Origin: Achromobacter deleyi
GTDB taxonomy: Bacteria > Pseudomonadota > Gammaproteobacteria > Burkholderiales > Burkholderiaceae_B
Direction: 5' to 3'
Length of the DNA stretch: 64,000 nucleotides
Assembly: GCF_902859705.1 (NCBI RefSeq)
Contig: NZ_CADIJO010000006.1
Span: 1-64,000, forward strand
Shown here: one piece after another, positions 45,985 to 54,145 of the stretch
Numbering within the stretch: the stretch's first letter is position 1
Layout: each line of letters starts with the position of its first letter
Notes under the pieces: model-generated
What the model saw: the letters and a program-made list of their open reading frames with translations, nothing else
Databases searched by the model: none
What the model was told of the DNA's origin: nothing
Position numbers and translations under genes: made by a program

Positions 45985-47190
45985 ATGAAATTGAATCGAA
46001 TCGCAGCAGCGTTGTGCACCCTTGGCCTGGCAGGCGTGGCCCACGCCCAGGGCGGCATCAGCGATGACGTCGTCAAGATCGGCGTGCTGACCGACCTGTC
46101 GGGCGTGTATTCCGACCTGGCCGGCAACGGCTCCGTAATCGCGGCCCGCATGGCCGCCGAGGAAATGGGCAACAAAGTGCTGGGCAAGCCCGTGGAAGTG
46201 GTGGCCGCCGACCACCAGAACAAGCCCGACGTTGCAGCCAACCTGGCGCGTGAATGGTTCGACCAGGGCAAGGTCGACATGATCACCGACTTTCCCACCG
46301 CGTCGACCGCGCTGGCCGTGATGGAGATCGCCAAGCAGAAGAACCGCGTGACGATGCCGTCGGCCGGCCTGTCCACGGCCATCCTGGGCGAGAAATGCTC
46401 GCCGCTGAACGCGCAATGGACCACCAACACCTACGCCCTGGCGGCCGGCACGGCGCGCGCGCTGGTCAAGGAAGGCAAGAAGACCTGGTACTTCATCACC
46501 GCCGACTACACCTTCGGCCACTCGCTGGAAAAAGACGCCACCGAAGTGATCCAGGAAAACGGCGGCAGCGTGGTCGGCGTGTCGCGCCACCCCTTCCCCG
46601 GCAACGACTTCTCGTCGTTCCTGCTGAAGGCGCAGGCATCCAAGGCCGACGTGATCGCGCTGGCCAACGCCGGCAACGACACCGTCAACGCGGTCAAGCA
46701 GGCCAATGAATTCGGCATCACCAAAAAGCAGATCGTGGCGCCGCTGCTGACCTATATCTCGGACGTGCACAGCATGGGGCTGGCCAAGGCGCAGGGCATG
46801 TACCTGACCGAGGCGTTCTACTGGGACTTCGACGACGCCTCGCGCGCCTGGGCCCGCAAGTTCTTCGACAAGGCCAAGAAGATGCCCACGGCCTCGCAGG
46901 CAGGCGTGTATTCGGCCACGCTGTCCTACCTGAAGGCAGTGGAAGCGGCCGGCACCGACGACGCCCCGACCGTGATGGCCAAGCTGCGCGAGATGACCAT
47001 CAACGATGCCGTGATCCGCAACGGCAAGCTGCGCGCCGACGGCGCGCTGGTGCACGACATGCTGTTGTTGCAGGTGAAAGCGCCGGCCGAATCCAAGGCG
47101 CCGTGGGACTACTACCACGTGAAATCGGTGCTCAAGGGCGACGAGGTGTTCCCCAAGCCGCAGGCCGCCTGCCCGTTGAACAAGTCGTAA
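45985..47190 (+). CDS. ABC transporter substrate-binding protein (LivK-like)
   Basis: 401 residues. Signal peptide 1-22 (VAHA|Q) and a periplasmic type 1 binding fold (peripl_BP_6), with VVKIGVLTDLSGVYSD at the start of the mature protein. The ATG at 45985 has an upstream GGAGC site. It determines the substrate of the importer, which cannot be told from sequence; the nearby DapA-family enzyme suggests a keto acid or amino acid. Confidence 0.92.
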   Translation: MKLNRIAAALCTLGLAGVAHAQGGISDDVVKIGVLTDLSGVYSDLAGNGSVIAARMAAEEMGNKVLGKPVEVVAADHQNKPDVAANLAREWFDQGKVDMITDFPTASTALAVMEIAKQKNRVTMPSAGLSTAILGEKCSPLNAQWTTNTYALAAGTARALVKEGKKTWYFITADYTFGHSLEKDATEVIQENGGSVVGVSRHPFPGNDFSSFLLKAQASKADVIALANAGNDTVNAVKQANEFGITKKQIVAPLLTYISDVHSMGLAKAQGMYLTEAFYWDFDDASRAWARKFFDKAKKMPTASQAGVYSATLSYLKAVEAAGTDDAPTVMAKLREMTINDAVIRNGKLRADGALVHDMLLLQVKAPAESKAPWDYYHVKSVLKGDEVFPKPQAACPLNKS

Positions 47191-47197
47191 TGCGTGG

Positions 47198-47227
47198 CCG
47201 GCGCCGGGCAGCCTCGCCCGGCGCCGG
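47198..47227 (+). other. Intra-operon hairpin after the binding-protein gene
   Basis: CCGGCGCCGGGC/GCCCGGCGCCGG, a perfect 12-bp stem with a 6-nt loop, 7 bp after the stop and without a T-run. Placed between a binding-protein gene and permease genes, it probably protects the upstream mRNA end, giving more binding protein than permease. Confidence 0.6.
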
Positions 47228-47305
47228 TTCGACCCGCTCGAGGCGCGCGCTGTCTGCGCGCCTTCCTGGAAACCGACGCGTCCGCGTGTCCGCCTGCCGC
47301 CCACT

Positions 47306-48208
47306 ATGTTCGACATATCGCTTCCCGCCCTGCTCGCCCAACTGCTGGTGGGGCTGATCAACGGCTGCTTCTACGCCATTCTCAGCATGGGGCTGGCCAT
47401 CATTTTCGGCCTGCTCAACATCGTCAATTTCACCCACGGCGCCCAGTTCATGATGGCGGCCTTCCTGGCGTGGATCGGCTTCACCCAGTTGCCGCAGTTG
47501 CTGGGCCCCGGCGTCCAGGTCAACTTCTGGACCGCGCTGGTGCTGGCGCCGCTGATCGTCGGCGCGGTCGGCGTGGTGATAGAGAAGACGCTGCTCAAGC
47601 GCCTCTATCACCTGGACCATCTGTACGGCCTGCTGCTGACCTTCGGCATCGCGCTGATGATGGAGGGCGGCTTTCGCTACTTTTACGGCATTTCCGGCGT
47701 GGGCTACGAGCCGCCCGAGATCCTGCAGGGCGGCTTCGACCTGGGCTTCATGTTCCTGCCGGCGTACCGCGCCTTCGTGGTGGTGGCGTCGCTGTCGCTC
47801 TGCCTGGTGACCTGGTACCTGTTCGAACGCACCCGGCTGGGCGCGCTGCTGCGGGCCGGCACCGAAAACGCCCGGCTGCTGCAGGCCTTTGGGGTGAACG
47901 TGCCCGTGATGATCACCCTGACCTACGGCTTTGGCGTGGCGCTGGCCGGCGTGGCCGGGGTGCTGGCCGCGCCGGTGATGCAGATCAATCCGCTGATGGG
48001 ATCGAACCTCTTGAACATCGTGTTCGCGGTGGTGGTGATCGGCGGCCTGGGTTCGATCATGGGCGCCATTGTCACCGGCCTGGCGCTGGGCCTGCTGGAA
48101 GGGCTGGCCAAGGTGTTCTATCCCGAAGCGTCCACCGTGGTCGTGTTCATCGTGATGGCGGTGGTGCTGCTGATGCGCCCCGCGGGCCTGTTCGGCAAGG
48201 AGAAATAA
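47306..48208 (+). CDS. Branched-chain-type ABC permease (LivH-like)
   Basis: 300 residues with about eight membrane segments; conserved GLINGCFYAILSMGLAIIFG at the N-terminus, and FGLLNIVNFTHGAQFM near 33. Part of the importer; livM-like gene starts 1 bp after it. Confidence 0.92.
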   Translation: MFDISLPALLAQLLVGLINGCFYAILSMGLAIIFGLLNIVNFTHGAQFMMAAFLAWIGFTQLPQLLGPGVQVNFWTALVLAPLIVGAVGVVIEKTLLKRLYHLDHLYGLLLTFGIALMMEGGFRYFYGISGVGYEPPEILQGGFDLGFMFLPAYRAFVVVASLSLCLVTWYLFERTRLGALLRAGTENARLLQAFGVNVPVMITLTYGFGVALAGVAGVLAAPVMQINPLMGSNLLNIVFAVVVIGGLGSIMGAIVTGLALGLLEGLAKVFYPEASTVVVFIVMAVVLLMRPAGLFGKEK

Positions 48209-48209
48209 G

Positions 48210-49175
48210 GTGTCCCGCTTCCCGCTTTCGATCCGTATCCTGGCCCTGTTGCTGGTGCCGGCCCTGCTGGTGCCGTTCTTTCCACAGGTCGTCTACCCCG
48301 TGTTCGTCATGAAGGTGCTGTGCTTCGCGCTGTTTGCGCTGGCCTTCAACCTGTTGACCGGCTTCACCGGCCTGGTGTCGTTCGGCCATGCCGCGTTCTT
48401 CGGCTGGGCGGGCTATGCCGCCGGCCAGATGATGATCCTGTACGGCGCGGCCGGCCTGCCGCCCGAACTGGCCATGCTGTGCGGCGTGGCCATGGCCGCT
48501 GCCATCGGCTATGCGATCGGCTGGCTGGCCATCCGCCGCACCGGCATCTATTTCGCGATGATCACGCTGGCGCTGTCGCAGGTGGCGTACTTCATGGCGG
48601 TGCAGGTGAAGTGGACGCGCGGCGAGGACGGCATGCAAGGCATCCCGCGCGGCAAGTTCCTGGGGCTGGTGGACCTGAGCTCGGACACCCATATGTACTA
48701 CTTCGCGCTGGGGGTCTTCGTGCTGGGCTTCCTGTTCGTGTATCGGGTGATCCATTCGCCCTTCGGACAGGTGCTCAAGACCATCCGCGACAACGCGCCG
48801 CGGGCGATTTCACTGGGGTACGATACGGATCGGTGCAAGCTGCTGGCTTTCGTGCTGTCCGCCTCGGTCGCCGGCCTGGCCGGCTCGCTCAAGGCGCTGG
48901 TGCTGCAATTGGTGGCGCTGAACGACGTGTCGCTGGCCACCTCCACCGAGGTGCTGCTGATGACGCTGCTGGGCGGCATCGGCACCGTGTGGGGCCCCGT
49001 GGTGGGCGCCACCCTGGTGGTCAGCCTGCAGAACTACCTTGCCACCCTGGGCGATGTCGTCACCATCGTCATCGGGTTGATTTTCGTGCTGTGCGTGTCG
49101 TTCTTCCGGCGCGGGTTCGTCGGCGAATGGCTGGCCTACACGCAGTGGCGCAAAACGAAGGAAAACAATAATTGA
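48210..49175 (+). CDS. Branched-chain-type ABC permease (LivM-like)
   Basis: 321 residues with about ten membrane segments; FNLLTGFTGLVSFGHAAFFG near 46 and the cytoplasmic EAA-like loop HSPFGQVLKTIRDNAPRAIS near 183. Starts with GTG right after livH. Its TGA shares bases with the GntR start (TGATG). Confidence 0.92.
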   Translation: MSRFPLSIRILALLLVPALLVPFFPQVVYPVFVMKVLCFALFALAFNLLTGFTGLVSFGHAAFFGWAGYAAGQMMILYGAAGLPPELAMLCGVAMAAAIGYAIGWLAIRRTGIYFAMITLALSQVAYFMAVQVKWTRGEDGMQGIPRGKFLGLVDLSSDTHMYYFALGVFVLGFLFVYRVIHSPFGQVLKTIRDNAPRAISLGYDTDRCKLLAFVLSASVAGLAGSLKALVLQLVALNDVSLATSTEVLLMTLLGGIGTVWGPVVGATLVVSLQNYLATLGDVVTIVIGLIFVLCVSFFRRGFVGEWLAYTQWRKTKENNN

Positions 49176-49825
49176 TGGCCGGAGCAGAACCCAAACGGCG
49201 CGCCGCCGACGTCGCCTACGACCAGATCGAGAGCATGATCGCCACGCTGCAATTGCAGCCGGGCAGCGCGGTGGTGGAGGCCGACCTGGTCGAGAAAACC
49301 GGCCTGGGCCGCACCCCGCTGCGCGAAGCGCTGCTGCGCATGGTGGCGGCCGGGCTGATCCGCCAGGAACCGCGCCGCGGGCTGCGGGTGTCGATGATCC
49401 AGCTGGCCGACCACATGGACCTGATCCAGACCCGCCGGGCGCTGGAACAGCTGATCGCCGCCAGCGCCGCGCGCCGCGCCACGCCGGCCCAGCGCAGCCA
49501 GATCGTGGAATGCGCGGCCCAGATGATCCGCGCGGCCGAAGGCGGCAACCTGGATGACTACATGCAGGCCGACCAATCGCTGGACCACGTCTGCCACAAC
49601 GCCTGTCGCAATGTGTCGGCGGTGAATGCGGTGGAACCGCTGATCATCCAGTGCCGCCGCTTCTGGTATGCCTACCAGCACGAAGGCGACATTACGGAAG
49701 GCGCGCGGCGCCACATGGCCATGGCCGAGGGCATCGCCACGGGCGATGCCGCCGCGGCCATCCGCGGCGCCGACTCGCTGATGGACTACCTGGAGATGTT
49801 CACGCGCAAGGTCATTGACGCGTAG
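49175..49825 (+). CDS. GntR/FCD-family regulator of the DapA-Liv operon
   Basis: 216 residues. Winged helix (about 8-75, with LVEKTGLGRTPLREALLRM) and an FCD effector domain (about 80-210) with a likely metal site (Asp in DQSLDH, His in HMAMAEGI). The last gene of the operon, coupled by TGATG, so it probably reports the substrate or product of the pathway. Its end overlaps the convergent PACE gene by 14 bp. Confidence 0.92.
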   Translation: MAGAEPKRRAADVAYDQIESMIATLQLQPGSAVVEADLVEKTGLGRTPLREALLRMVAAGLIRQEPRRGLRVSMIQLADHMDLIQTRRALEQLIAASAARRATPAQRSQIVECAAQMIRAAEGGNLDDYMQADQSLDHVCHNACRNVSAVNAVEPLIIQCRRFWYAYQHEGDITEGARRHMAMAEGIATGDAAAAIRGADSLMDYLEMFTRKVIDA

Positions 49826-50291
49826 CGGCGGCGGCCGGCTCGGCCGCGTCGGTGGCGCCCCGCGTCAGCCAGGCCATGACGCGCGGGCGGGCACGGTCGT
49901 AACCCAGGTTGTAGAAGAACGCATAGGGCAGGTAGAACAGCACCAGCGCGATGTCCAGCACGAACGCCTGCCACAGGCTGATCTGCAGCCACCAGGCCGC
50001 CAGCGGGATGACGATCAGGATCAGCCCCACCTCGAAGCCGAACGCATGCACCACCCGCACCCGCAGGTTGCGGGTGATGCCCAGGCGGTTTTCCAGCCGG
50101 TCGAACGCGGCGTTGTAGATCATGTTCCAGACCAGCGCGATCCAGGCGATCACGGCGGTCAGCACGCCCATTTCGAACAGTGACTTGCCCATGGCCCAGG
50201 CGGCGATGGGCGCGCACAGGCCGATGGCGAGGATTTCGAACAGGAATGCGTGGAAAAAGCGTTCTTTGAGAGTTTTCTTGGCTTGCGTCAT
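49812..50291 (-). CDS. PACE-family efflux transporter (AceI-like)
   Basis: 159 residues with four membrane segments in two BTP/PACE repeats; RFFHAFLFEILAIGLCAP at the start, WNMIYNAAFDRLE in repeat one and FYLPYAFFYNLGYDRARP in repeat two. Relatives export chlorhexidine and other biocides or polyamines. The start MTQAKKTLKER is preferred; the longer open frame reaches into the regulator gene. Divergent from a LysR gene like the AceI/AceR pair. Confidence 0.92.
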   Translation of the reverse strand: MTQAKKTLKERFFHAFLFEILAIGLCAPIAAWAMGKSLFEMGVLTAVIAWIALVWNMIYNAAFDRLENRLGITRNLRVRVVHAFGFEVGLILIVIPLAAWWLQISLWQAFVLDIALVLFYLPYAFFYNLGYDRARPRVMAWLTRGATDAAEPAAAATRQ

Positions 50292-50366
50292 GACCCACCT
50301 GAGGTCGGTTGCTTGAGTAACCCGGCGATTTTCGACGATATTTCCGGTACGATAAAGATAATATCC

Positions 50367-50381
50367 ATCGGAAAAACCGAT
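50367..50381. promoter_or_regulatory. Operator between the PACE pump and LysR genes
   Basis: ATCGG-AAAAA-CCGAT, a perfect inverted repeat with a 5-bp A-core, 13 bp before the LysR start in the 103-bp divergent region. Confidence 0.55.
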
Positions 50382-50394
50382 ATAAAAACCCCTT

Positions 50395-51258
50395 ATGCGC
50401 CACTCCCTGGAATCCCTGGCCACCTTCGCCCAGGTGGCCGCCGAAGGCACGTTTTCCGCCGCGGCCCGCAAACTGGGCAAAAGCCAGTCCACCGTCAGCG
50501 AAACCATCGCCAATCTGGAAGTCGACCTGAACGTGACCCTGTTCGACCGCAGCCAGCGCCAACCGGCGCTGACCGAGGCCGGCCAGGTGCTCTTGACCCA
50601 GGCCTTGCAGGTGTTGGCCGCCAACGACCGCCTGAACCGCAGCGCCAGCCAGTTATCGGCCGGGCTGGAACCGCGCCTGACCGTGGTGCTGTCGGACACG
50701 TTTCAGTCCGAAACCTTTGAAAACATGCTCAGCCAGATCGACCAGCGCTATCCGGCGCTGCGCTTCGAATGCCTGATCGCGGAATACGAGGACGTGGTGG
50801 CGCTGGTGCAGCAGGGCCGCGCCCACCTGGGGCTGATGGCGGCGCAGGACAGCTACCCGCCGGACATGGCGCATGCCAGCCTGCGCGATGCGTCCGAGAT
50901 CGTGCTGTGCGTGGGGCGCAGCCATCCGCTGGCCGCGCTCAAGGGCGTCACGGCCGACCACTTGAAAAGCGAGCGCGAACTGCGCCTGAGCACCTACGAG
51001 CTCGACGACAAGGACCCCGCGCCCTCGCAGTCGACCTGGTCGGCGCCCGGCTATCTGATGTTGCTGGAAATGGCCAACCTGGGCTTCGGCTGGGCCGAGC
51101 TGCCGCGCTGGATGCTGCAGCGCTTTGGCCGCGGACAGCTGGTGGAACTGGCGGTGCCGGGCTGGCCGCGGCAGATCCGGGTGGATGCGGTCTGGTCGAC
51201 CCGGCGGCCGCTGGGGCCGGCCGGTGCGTGGTTGCTGCAGAATCTGACGCAGGCCTAG
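50395..51258 (+). CDS. LysR-type regulator divergent from the PACE pump
   Basis: 287 residues. Winged helix (about 1-60, GTFSAAARKLGKSQSTVSET) and effector domain (about 90-285). The divergent setting with a PACE pump resembles AceR, which activates aceI on exposure to the exported compound. The ligand is unknown. Confidence 0.93.
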   Translation: MRHSLESLATFAQVAAEGTFSAAARKLGKSQSTVSETIANLEVDLNVTLFDRSQRQPALTEAGQVLLTQALQVLAANDRLNRSASQLSAGLEPRLTVVLSDTFQSETFENMLSQIDQRYPALRFECLIAEYEDVVALVQQGRAHLGLMAAQDSYPPDMAHASLRDASEIVLCVGRSHPLAALKGVTADHLKSERELRLSTYELDDKDPAPSQSTWSAPGYLMLLEMANLGFGWAELPRWMLQRFGRGQLVELAVPGWPRQIRVDAVWSTRRPLGPAGAWLLQNLTQA

Positions 51259-51300
51259 GCGGCGGCGTCGTCACCAGGCGGCAAGGATGAACGTTGCGCC

Positions 51301-52167
51301 CTAGCCCGGCGCGGCCTGGCGGCGCGGCGTGCGTGGCGTGCGCGCGGCAGCGCCGGCCAGCACCAGCGGCAGGCGCGTGATGCGCACGCCATTGGCAGCC
51401 AGCCATTCGCCCAGCTTGGGGCTGGCCAGCACATCGTATTCGGCGCGGCGCTGGCGCGCCATGACGCTGGCGCCCTGGGTGTCCAGTGCGGGGTGGCACA
51501 TCAGCAGATCGCCATCGTGGGCGTTGAACAGCCAGTTCTGCAGCAGATCGGCATAGCGCCGCTTGCCGCCTTCGAAGCCATACACGCCCAGCAGCCGGCG
51601 ATTGGTGCGCAAGCCTTCCTGGCGTGCCTGGCGACCCAGTTCGGCCGCGCCCAGCGCGCCGATGATGCGGGCCTTGATGGATTCCTTGGCGGGAATGCCG
51701 CAGAGCGCGCCCGGCGCGGTCTGGCGCAACCAGGGCATGTTGGCGCCGTAGCGGCGCTTGAGCAGGCTCAGCAGGCGTTCGCGGATGAGGGGCAGTTGGT
51801 GCACATGCTGATGGCCATCGACATAATCGGGCGCTCCGCCAAACGCGGCTTCGAATGCGTCGAACTGGCGTTCGAGGCGTTGCTCGACCCAGGCCGCATC
51901 CAGCCGGCGGGCATAGGCGCGCAGGATCAAGCGCGACAGCGACGGCACGTCGGCATCGTCCGGGCCCAGCGATTCGGAGAAATTCAGGTGCAGGCCGATG
52001 TCGACGTCCAACGCCGCCAGACGGGGCGCGTTGGCGGCAAAGGTCGGGCCCTGGACGAGGCAGCTGACGGCGCTGAGGCGGCCCATGCCGGCCAGCGCAA
52101 TCATGCCTTCATCGATGTCGGCATTCATGCCAAAATCGTCACCGCAGACCACTATGCGTCTGGTCAT
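51301..52167 (-). CDS. lgmC: ChbG/HpnK-type deacetylase, lipid A glucosamine pathway (LgmC-like)
   Basis: 288 residues of the YdjC/ChbG polysaccharide-deacetylase-like family. Metal/active-site residues appear in CGDDFGMNADID (8-19) and DGHQHVHQLP. In Bordetella a protein of this type deacetylates C55-P-GlcNAc to C55-P-GlcN for addition to lipid A. The ATG at 52167 leads directly to the fold. Divergent from the GtrA gene by 36 bp. The gene name is assigned from content and order, not from a sequence search. Confidence 0.8.
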   Translation of the reverse strand: MTRRIVVCGDDFGMNADIDEGMIALAGMGRLSAVSCLVQGPTFAANAPRLAALDVDIGLHLNFSESLGPDDADVPSLSRLILRAYARRLDAAWVEQRLERQFDAFEAAFGGAPDYVDGHQHVHQLPLIRERLLSLLKRRYGANMPWLRQTAPGALCGIPAKESIKARIIGALGAAELGRQARQEGLRTNRRLLGVYGFEGGKRRYADLLQNWLFNAHDGDLLMCHPALDTQGASVMARQRRAEYDVLASPKLGEWLAANGVRITRLPLVLAGAAARTPRTPRRQAAPG

Positions 52168-52203
52168 GTTTTCACCCCGCCATTCTTCGTCGACACGCCC
52201 CAC

Positions 52204-52599
52204 ATGCGCGCCCTGCTTCAACAAGTCAGTCTGTTCATCGCCGTCGGATGCGCAGCGGCCGCTACCCACTGGGGCGTGGCCGTCACCTGCGTCGAGGCCC
52301 TGGGCGCCGCGCCGCTCCTGGCCAACCTCATCGGCTGGCTGGTGGCGTTCGTGGTTTCCTTCAGCGGGCACTACCGGCTTACGTTCAGACATTCCCACAC
52401 ACCCTGGACCATAGCAGTCCGCCGTTTCTTCTTCATTTCAGCCGTGGGCTTCATCATCAATGAATCCGCTTACGCCTGGTTGCTGCGAGTAACGGCGGTA
52501 CGCTACGACATCCTGCTGGCCCTCATTCTTGTCGCCTTGGCGGTCGCCACCTTCATCACGAGCCGGCTTTGGGCATTTCGCCACAAGCCCGCTGCTTGA
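52204..52599 (+). CDS. lgmD: GtrA-family membrane protein, putative lipid-linked GlcN flippase (LgmD-like)
   Basis: 131 residues with four membrane segments; GtrA pattern with LANLIGWLVAFVVSFSGHYR. GtrA proteins are thought to flip polyprenyl-phosphate-sugars. Its last 44 bp overlap the end of the convergent ArnT-like gene. The role in moving C55-P-GlcN is inferred from the locus. Confidence 0.78.
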   Translation: MRALLQQVSLFIAVGCAAAATHWGVAVTCVEALGAAPLLANLIGWLVAFVVSFSGHYRLTFRHSHTPWTIAVRRFFFISAVGFIINESAYAWLLRVTAVRYDILLALILVALAVATFITSRLWAFRHKPAA

Positions 52600-54145
52600 A
52601 GGCGGCGTCCGTCACCACCTGCCAGATCACGTATTTCACGCTGGTCGCCACCGGCTGCAAGCCTTGCAGGGCCCGGTAGTTGCCGCCGTCCGAGCTGGTG
52701 CCCCAGACCCAGTAGCGCGAGCCTTGCGGCGCGGCGCACAGGCGGGCATCGAATTCCTGCTGGCTGATCAGCACCTGCTTGCCGATCTGCGGTTCGAACT
52801 TGGCGGCGTCGTACAGTTCTTTGCGCCAGTTGTCGCGCACCGGCACATCCGGATTGAGCCAATCGTCCACCACCCATGACGGCTGGGGCGCCTGGGCATA
52901 CAGCGCCAGGTCGAACGGATAGGTGTGCAGCGACACATAGGTATCGCCGGGCTGCGCCAGCGGGCGGATCACGGCGGCCAGGGGGCCGGCGCTGCCGCGG
53001 GCGCTGTGCGCGGCGATGCCGATGGCCAGCACGCAGATGCCCGCGCCGACGCCGACGCAGATGCGCACCAGCCGGGGCGCCAGCGTGTCGCCCTTCTGGC
53101 GCCAGGCGGCCACGATGACTTCGGCCAACAGGAATGCCAGCGCTGGCAGTGCAGGCAGCACGTAGCCGACCAGTTTGGAATTGGGCAGCGAGAAAAAGCC
53201 GACCACGACGACGAACCAGACCAGGGCCAGGCGGCGCAGGTCGCGCTGCGGGCCTTCGGCCCAGAAAGCCTTGCGCAGGATGCCGCCGCCCCACAACGAC
53301 CAGGGCAGCGCCAGCCCCACCACCACCGGCAGGTAGAACCAGAACGGCTGGGCGTTATTGAAGCCGCCCTCGGCGAAACGCTGGAAGTGCTGGTAGACGA
53401 AGAAGTAGTCGTAAAAACCCGGGTATCGGATCTGCATCAGCACGAACCAGGGCACGGCGACCACCGCGAACACCAGCAGAGCCGGCGGCCACACCAATGC
53501 GGCCAGGCCGCGCCAGCGGCGGGACCACACCAGCCAGATGAACAGGATCGCGCCAGGCAGCACCAGGCCGATCAGGCCCTTGGCCAGCACCGCCAGGCCC
53601 GCCAGCGCGGCGGCCGCCAGCGACATCCAGCGATAGGCCTGGCCACGTTCGGCGCGCAGCACGGTATCGGCCGCGGCCAGCACGCACAGCGTGATCAGGC
53701 CGGCCACCAGCATATCCAGATTGGCGAATTGCGAACCGCCGTAGAAGAACGGCAGCGTGGCCAGCACCAGCGCGGTGATCGACGCGCTGGCGGCGTCGCG
53801 ATAGCGGCGCACGAACGCGTAGAGCGCGGCGATGGCGGCCCAGGACGCCAGCAGCGACGGCACGCGCGCGGCCCACGGGTGCACGCCGAACAGCGTGAAC
53901 GACAGCTCGGTCATCCAGTAGTACAGCGGCGGCTTGTGGAAATACGGCATGCCATCGAGCAGCGGCACGGCATGCGAACCGCTGCGCAGCATGTCCCAGG
54001 CGACCCCTGCGTAGCGGCCTTCATCGGGCAGCGTCAGCGGACGCACCCAGGCCAGGAAGATCAGCCAGAAGCCGATCGCGAGCAGGAACCATCCTGCCGG
54101 CGGGGTCCATTCGGAGCGCGCCGGGCGTTGCATCGCGGTGCTCAT
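52556..54145 (-). CDS. lgmB: ArnT/PMT-family lipid A glycosyltransferase (LgmB-like)
   Basis: 529-residue inner-membrane GT83 protein with about 12 membrane segments and a C-terminal periplasmic domain (about 390-529). The N-terminal loop LTLPDEGRYAG has acidic Asp41/Glu42 at the place of the ArnT active-site Asp/Glu. It should transfer the lipid-linked sugar to lipid A phosphate; in Bordetella the sugar is glucosamine. Its ATG overlaps the stop of the upstream GT2 gene (ATGA). Confidence 0.85.
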   Translation of the reverse strand: MSTAMQRPARSEWTPPAGWFLLAIGFWLIFLAWVRPLTLPDEGRYAGVAWDMLRSGSHAVPLLDGMPYFHKPPLYYWMTELSFTLFGVHPWAARVPSLLASWAAIAALYAFVRRYRDAASASITALVLATLPFFYGGSQFANLDMLVAGLITLCVLAAADTVLRAERGQAYRWMSLAAAALAGLAVLAKGLIGLVLPGAILFIWLVWSRRWRGLAALVWPPALLVFAVVAVPWFVLMQIRYPGFYDYFFVYQHFQRFAEGGFNNAQPFWFYLPVVVGLALPWSLWGGGILRKAFWAEGPQRDLRRLALVWFVVVVGFFSLPNSKLVGYVLPALPALAFLLAEVIVAAWRQKGDTLAPRLVRICVGVGAGICVLAIGIAAHSARGSAGPLAAVIRPLAQPGDTYVSLHTYPFDLALYAQAPQPSWVVDDWLNPDVPVRDNWRKELYDAAKFEPQIGKQVLISQQEFDARLCAAPQGSRYWVWGTSSDGGNYRALQGLQPVATSVKYVIWQVVTDAAFKQRACGEMPKAGS

